A stretch of 64,000 nt of DNA from assembly GCA_013076295.1 (NCBI GenBank), contig RQOL01000459.1, positions 1 through 64,000 on the forward strand. Reading direction: 5' to 3'. Both the position numbers and the translations under genes were made by a program. The stretch comes from Sanderia malayensis. Its lineage: Eukaryota; Cnidaria; Scyphozoa; Semaeostomeae; Pelagiidae. Below, piece by piece: positions 60,441 to 64,000 of this stretch. Numbering within the stretch: the stretch's first letter is position 1; each line of letters begins with the position of its first letter. The notes beneath the pieces are model-generated. The model saw nothing but the letters and a program-made list of their open reading frames with translations, was not told the origin of the DNA and made no database searches.

Positions 60441-61310
60441 GGGGAATGAAAGTTAATTTTTATTAGTATAAATTGTGGGAATGAATCCTAATTTTGATTA
60501 GTGTAAGTTGCGGGGATGAAAGTTATTTTTCATTAGTGTAAATTGTGGGAATGAATGTATATATAACTGAAAAAAGTAACTAAAAGTGTATAACAATTTG
60601 TTCTCGCTGAATTCACGTGGAATCATGCGCAAATTGTGGGAATGAATCCTAATTTTGATTAGTGTAAGTTACGGGAAAAAAGTTAATTTTCATTGGTGTA
60701 AATTATGGGAATGAATGTTAATATAACTGGAACAAGTAACTAAAAGTGTATAACAATTTGTTCTCCCTGAATTGACATGGAATCATGCGAAAATTGTGGG
60801 AATGAATCCTAGTTTTGATTAGTGTAAGTTGCGGGAATAAAAGTTGATTTTTATTGGTGTAAATTGGGGGAATGAAAGTTAATTTTTATTAGTGTAAATT
60901 GTGGGAATGAATGTATATATAACTGAAAAAAGTAACTAAAAGTGTATAACAATTTGTTTTCGCTGAATTGACGTGGAATCATGCGCAAATTGTGGGAATG
61001 AATTTAATTTTGATTAGTGTAAGTTGCGGAAATAAAAGTTGATTTTTATTGGTGTAAATCGTGGGAATGAATGTTTATATAACTGAAAAAAGTAACTAAA
61101 AGTGTATAACAATTTGTTTTTGTTGAATTGACGTGGAATCATGCGCAAATTGTGGGAATGAATTTAATTTTGATTAGTGTAAGTTGCGGAATAAAAGTTG
61201 ATTTTTATTGGTGTACATTGTGGGAGGGAAAATTAGTTTTTATTAGTGTAAATTGTGGGAATGAGTGTTATCTTTTATTAGTGTAAATAGTGGGAAGGAA
61301 TGTTAATATT
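59909..61310 (+). repeat. 1402-bp tandem duplication, copy 1
   Basis: Core starts at 59909, 61311 and 62714 give spacings of 1402 and 1403 bp, and all private words between them recur in order: GTGCGAATGAATCCTAATATT (split over modules), GTTAGTTTAAATTGTGGG, GACATCGTATCATGCG, TTGCGGGGATGAAAG, GAATTCACGTGG, TTACGGGAAAAAAG and GTTCTCCCTGAATTGAC. By eye the copies differ at only a few bases. Confidence 0.88.
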
Positions 61311-62713
61311 ACTGAAAAAAGTAACTAAAAGTGTATAACAATTTGTTCTCGCTGAATTGACATCGAATCATGCGCAAATTGTGCGAATGAATCCTAATAT
61401 TGATTAGTTTAAGTTGCGGGAATAAAAGTTAATTTTTATTAGTGTAAATTGTGGGAATGAATGTATATATAACTGAAAAAAGTAACTAAAAGTGTATAGC
61501 AATTTGTTTTCGCTGAATTGACATCGAATCATGCGCAAATTGTGGGAATGAATTTAATTTTGATTAGTGTAAGTTGTGGGAATAAAAGTTGATTTTTATT
61601 GGTGTAAATTGTGGGAATGAATCCTAATTTTGATTAGTGTAAGTTGCGGGAATAAAAGTTAATTTTTGTTAGTTTAAATTGTGGGAATGAATGTTTATAT
61701 AACTGAAAAAAGTAACTAAAAGTGTAAAACAATTTGTTTTCGCTGAATTGACATCGTATCATGCGCAAATTGTGGGAATGAATCCTAATCTTGATTAGTG
61801 TATTTTGCGGGAATAAAAGTTGATTTTTATTGGTGTAAATTGGGGGAATGAAAGTTAATTTTTATTAGTATAAATTGTGGGAATGAATCCTAATTTTGAT
61901 TAGTGTAAGTTGCGGGGATGAAAGTTATTTTTCATTAGTGTAAATTGTGGGAATGAATGTATATATAACTGAAAAAAGTAACTAAAAGTGTATAACAATT
62001 TGTTCTCGCTGAATTCACGTGGAATCATGCGCAAATTGTGGGAATGAATCCTAATTTTGATTAGTGTAAGTTACGGGAAAAAAAGTTAATTTTCATTGGT
62101 GTAAATTATGGGAATGAATGTTAATATAACTGGAACAAGTAACTAAAAGTGTATAACAATTTGTTCTCCCTGAATTGACATGGAATCATGCGAAAATTGT
62201 GGGAATGAATCCTAGTTTTGATTAGTGTAAGTTGCGGGAATAAAAGTTGATTTTTATTGGTGTAAATTGGGGGAATGAAAGTTAATTTTTATTAGTGTAA
62301 ATTGTGGGAATGAATGTATATATAACTGAAAAAAGTAACTAAAAGTGTATAACAATTTGTTTTCGCTGAATTGACGTGGAATCATGCGCAAATTGTGGGA
62401 ATGAATTTAATTTTGATTAGTGTAAGTTGCGGAAATAAAAGTTGATTTTTATTGGTGTAAATCGTGGGAATGAATGTTTATATAACTGAAAAAAGTAACT
62501 AAAAGTGTATAACAATTTGTTTTTGTTGAATTGACGTGGAATCATGCGCAAATTGTGGGAATGAATTTAATTTTGATTAGTGTAAGTTGCGGAATAAAAG
62601 TTGATTTTTATTGGTGTACATTGTGGGAGGGAAAATTAGTTTTTATTAGTGTAAATTGTGGGAATGAGTGTTATCTTTTATTAGTGTAAATAGTGGGAAG
62701 GAATGTTAATATT
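61311..62713 (+). repeat. 1402-bp tandem duplication, copy 2
   Basis: Near-identical second copy of 59909-61310. Differences are small, for example TTACGGGAAAAAAAG (62069) with one more A. The unit just after it begins like a third copy but switches within the core (ACTGATAAAAG, then AACAACTTGTTCTGGCTG), so the tandem run ends at about 62.71 kb. Confidence 0.88.
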
Positions 62714-64000
62714 ACTGATAAAAGTAACTAAAAGTGTATAACAACTTGTTCTGGCTGAATTGACATGGAGTCATGCGCAAATTGTGGGAATGAATTTAAT
62801 TTTGATTAGTGTAAGTTGCGGGAATAAAAGTTGATTTTTATTGGTGTAAATCGTGGGAATGAATCCTAATTTTGATTAGTGTAAGTTGCGGGAATAAAAG
62901 TTAATTTTTATTAGTGTAAATTGTGGGAATGAATGTTTATATAACTGAAAAAAGTAACTAAAAGTGTATAACAATTTGTTTTTGTTGAATTGACGTGGAA
63001 TCATGCGCAAATTGTGGGAATGAATTTGATTTTGATTAGTGTAAGTTGCGGGAATAAAAGTTGATTTTTATTGGTGTACATTGTGGGAGGGAAAATTAGT
63101 TTTTATTAGTGTAAATTGTGGGAATGAGTGTTATCTTTCATTAGTGTAAATAGTGGGAAGGAATGTTAATATTACTGAAAAAAGTAACTAAAAGTGTATA
63201 ACAATTTGTTCTCGCTGAATTGACATCGAATCATGCGCAAATTGTGCGAATGAATCCTAATATTGATTAGTTTAAGTTGCGGGAATAAAAGTTATATTTT
63301 ATTAGTGTAAATTGTGGGAATGAATGTATATATAACTGAAAAAAGTAACTAAAAGTGTATAGCAATTTGTTTTCGCTGAATTGACATCGAATCATGCGCA
63401 AATTGTGGGAATGAATTTAATTTTGATTAGTGTAAGTTGTGGGAATAAAAGTTGATTTTTATTGGTGTAAATTGTGGGAATGAATCCTAATTTTGATTAG
63501 TGTAAGTTGCGGGAATAAAAGTTATTTTTTGTTAGTGTAAATTGTGGGAATGAATGTTTATATAACTGAAAAAAGTAACTAAAAGTGTAAAACAATTTGT
63601 TTTCGCTGAATTGACATCGAATCATGCGCAAATTGTGGGAATGAATCCTAATCTTGATTAGTGTATTTTGCGGGAATAAAAGTTGATTTTTATTGGTGTA
63701 AATTGGGGGAATGAAAGTTAATTTTGATTAGTGTAAGTTGCGGGAATAAAAGTTAATTTTTATTAGTGTAAATTGTGGGAATGAATGTTTATATAACTGA
63801 AAAAAGTAACTAAAAGTGTATAACAATTTATTTTTGTTCAATTGACGTGGAATCATGCGCTAATTGTGGGAATGAATTTAATTTTGATTAGTGTAAGTTG
63901 CGGGAATAAAAGTTGATTTTTATTGGTGTACATTGTGGGAGGGAAAATTAGTTTTTATTAGTGTAAATTGTGGGAATGAGTGTTATCTTTTATTAGTGTA
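62714..64000 (+). repeat. Right end: Rb-type monomers continuing beyond the window
   Basis: After the 1402-bp pair the order returns to Rb type and matches 58.9-59.9 kb at an offset of 4117 bp (core start 63174 versus 59057, GCGCTAATTG 63858 versus 59741). The array is still running at the last base, so its right edge is outside the window. No unique sequence is seen. Confidence 0.84.

Larger units (their letters stand above)
1..64000 (+). repeat. Continuous satellite DNA array (core + 35-bp modules)
   Basis: From the first to the last base the window is built of one repeat family in one orientation. Each unit has a 65-bp core containing CGCTGAATTGACGTGG and ATCATGCGC, then 35-bp modules sharing AAATTGTGGGAATGA and ending TTAGTGT. 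I saw no inverted copy and no interruption of non-satellite sequence. From the consensus I estimate about 29% G+C and roughly 330-360 cores. No gene, tRNA, rRNA, transposon or unique spacer is visible anywhere, so this entry also covers every gene-free stretch. Such a long homogeneous array is characteristic of eukaryotic heterochromatin, possibly a centromere; location and species cannot be read from the sequence. The family was not recognised. Confidence 0.97.

Noticed and set aside
1..64000. CRISPR array (regular short repeats of about 35 bp)
   Set aside because: The 35-bp units are directly adjacent, with no unique spacers, and diverge gradually. There are no cas genes and the array is far too long and uniform.
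1..64000. Transposon or LTR origin of the 3.3-kb or 12.2-kb units
   Set aside because: No terminal inverted repeats, LTRs, target-site duplications or transposase/reverse-transcriptase coding is seen. The units are wholly satellite monomers.
1..64000. Inverted segments or head-to-head junctions
   Set aside because: No reverse complement of the core (GCGCATGATTCC) was noticed on the + strand while reading; all units run the same way.
1..64000. Telomeric or rDNA spacer repeats
   Set aside because: No TTAGGG/TTTAGGG-type runs and no rRNA similarity. TTGTGGG in the modules is separated by 28 bases and is not a telomere repeat.

Overview
The whole 64-kb window is one uninterrupted, AT-rich tandem satellite array. 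I find no protein-coding gene, RNA gene, transposon, CRISPR array or non-repetitive stretch in it. The few short open frames on the minus strand are chance readings of the satellite unit. An array this long, with several nested repeat levels, points to constitutive heterochromatin of a eukaryote (centromeric, pericentromeric, sex-chromosome or B-chromosome) in a long-read assembly. I do not recognise the satellite family and cannot name the organism or even the kingdom from the sequence. All positions and lengths come from reading landmark words by eye, not from an alignment.

Building blocks. Every unit has a 65-bp core (starting ACTGAAAAAAGTAAC, with TTCGCTGAATTGACGTGG in the middle and ending ATCATGCGC), followed by a variable number of related 35-bp modules sharing the frame AAATTGTGGGAATGA...TTAGTGT, and closed by a 26-bp half module. 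I call the modules a (…TTTTGATTAGTGT), b (AAGTTGCGGGAATAAAAG…), c (…GAAAGTTAATTTTTATT…), d (…GAGTGTTATCTTTTATT…) and e (the half module running into the next core). This gives discrete monomer lengths: about 114 bp (shortened a + e), 161 (a b e), 196 (a b d e), 231 (a b c d e, or a b a b e on the right) and 301 (a b a b a b e). The orientation is the same throughout.

Higher-order layout. 1-2400: mixed 196/231-bp monomers with an internal 2.01-kb period. 2401-12348: three tandem copies of a 3.31-kb higher-order repeat (block A). 12349-36783: a 12.2-kb super-repeat B-A-C present twice (B 4.2 kb, A 3.3 kb, C 4.7 kb). B and C each carry three copies of a 666-bp four-monomer repeat (161+231+161+113) and end in a tail shared with A. 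36784-41164: a diverging third B/C-like copy with 666-bp and 391-bp repeats. 41165-44462: a return to the left-flank type, homologous to 1441-4.6 kb at a constant offset of 39,724 bp. 44463-45.9 kb: a 1053-bp tandem repeat. 45.9-50.1 kb: B/C-like monomers with local 161-, 391- and 708-bp duplications. 50.1-64 kb: a right-hand domain where the a-b module pair is expanded, with shuffled duplicated segments (0.89 kb, 2.23 kb) and a 1402-bp tandem duplication.

How it works together. Nothing here encodes a pathway. Almost every size difference between blocks equals a whole number of monomers or 35-bp modules, the classic footprint of unequal exchange acting at several scales. The points most worth checking are the four-level hierarchy, the extreme strand asymmetry (G about four times C on the + strand), a TGTGGGAA motif in nearly every 35-bp module (a match to the CSL/Su(H) consensus and to Ikaros-type GGGAA cores), CpG-decay patterns in the core, and a cluster of single-base deletions at 25-28.8 kb that looks like consensus error.
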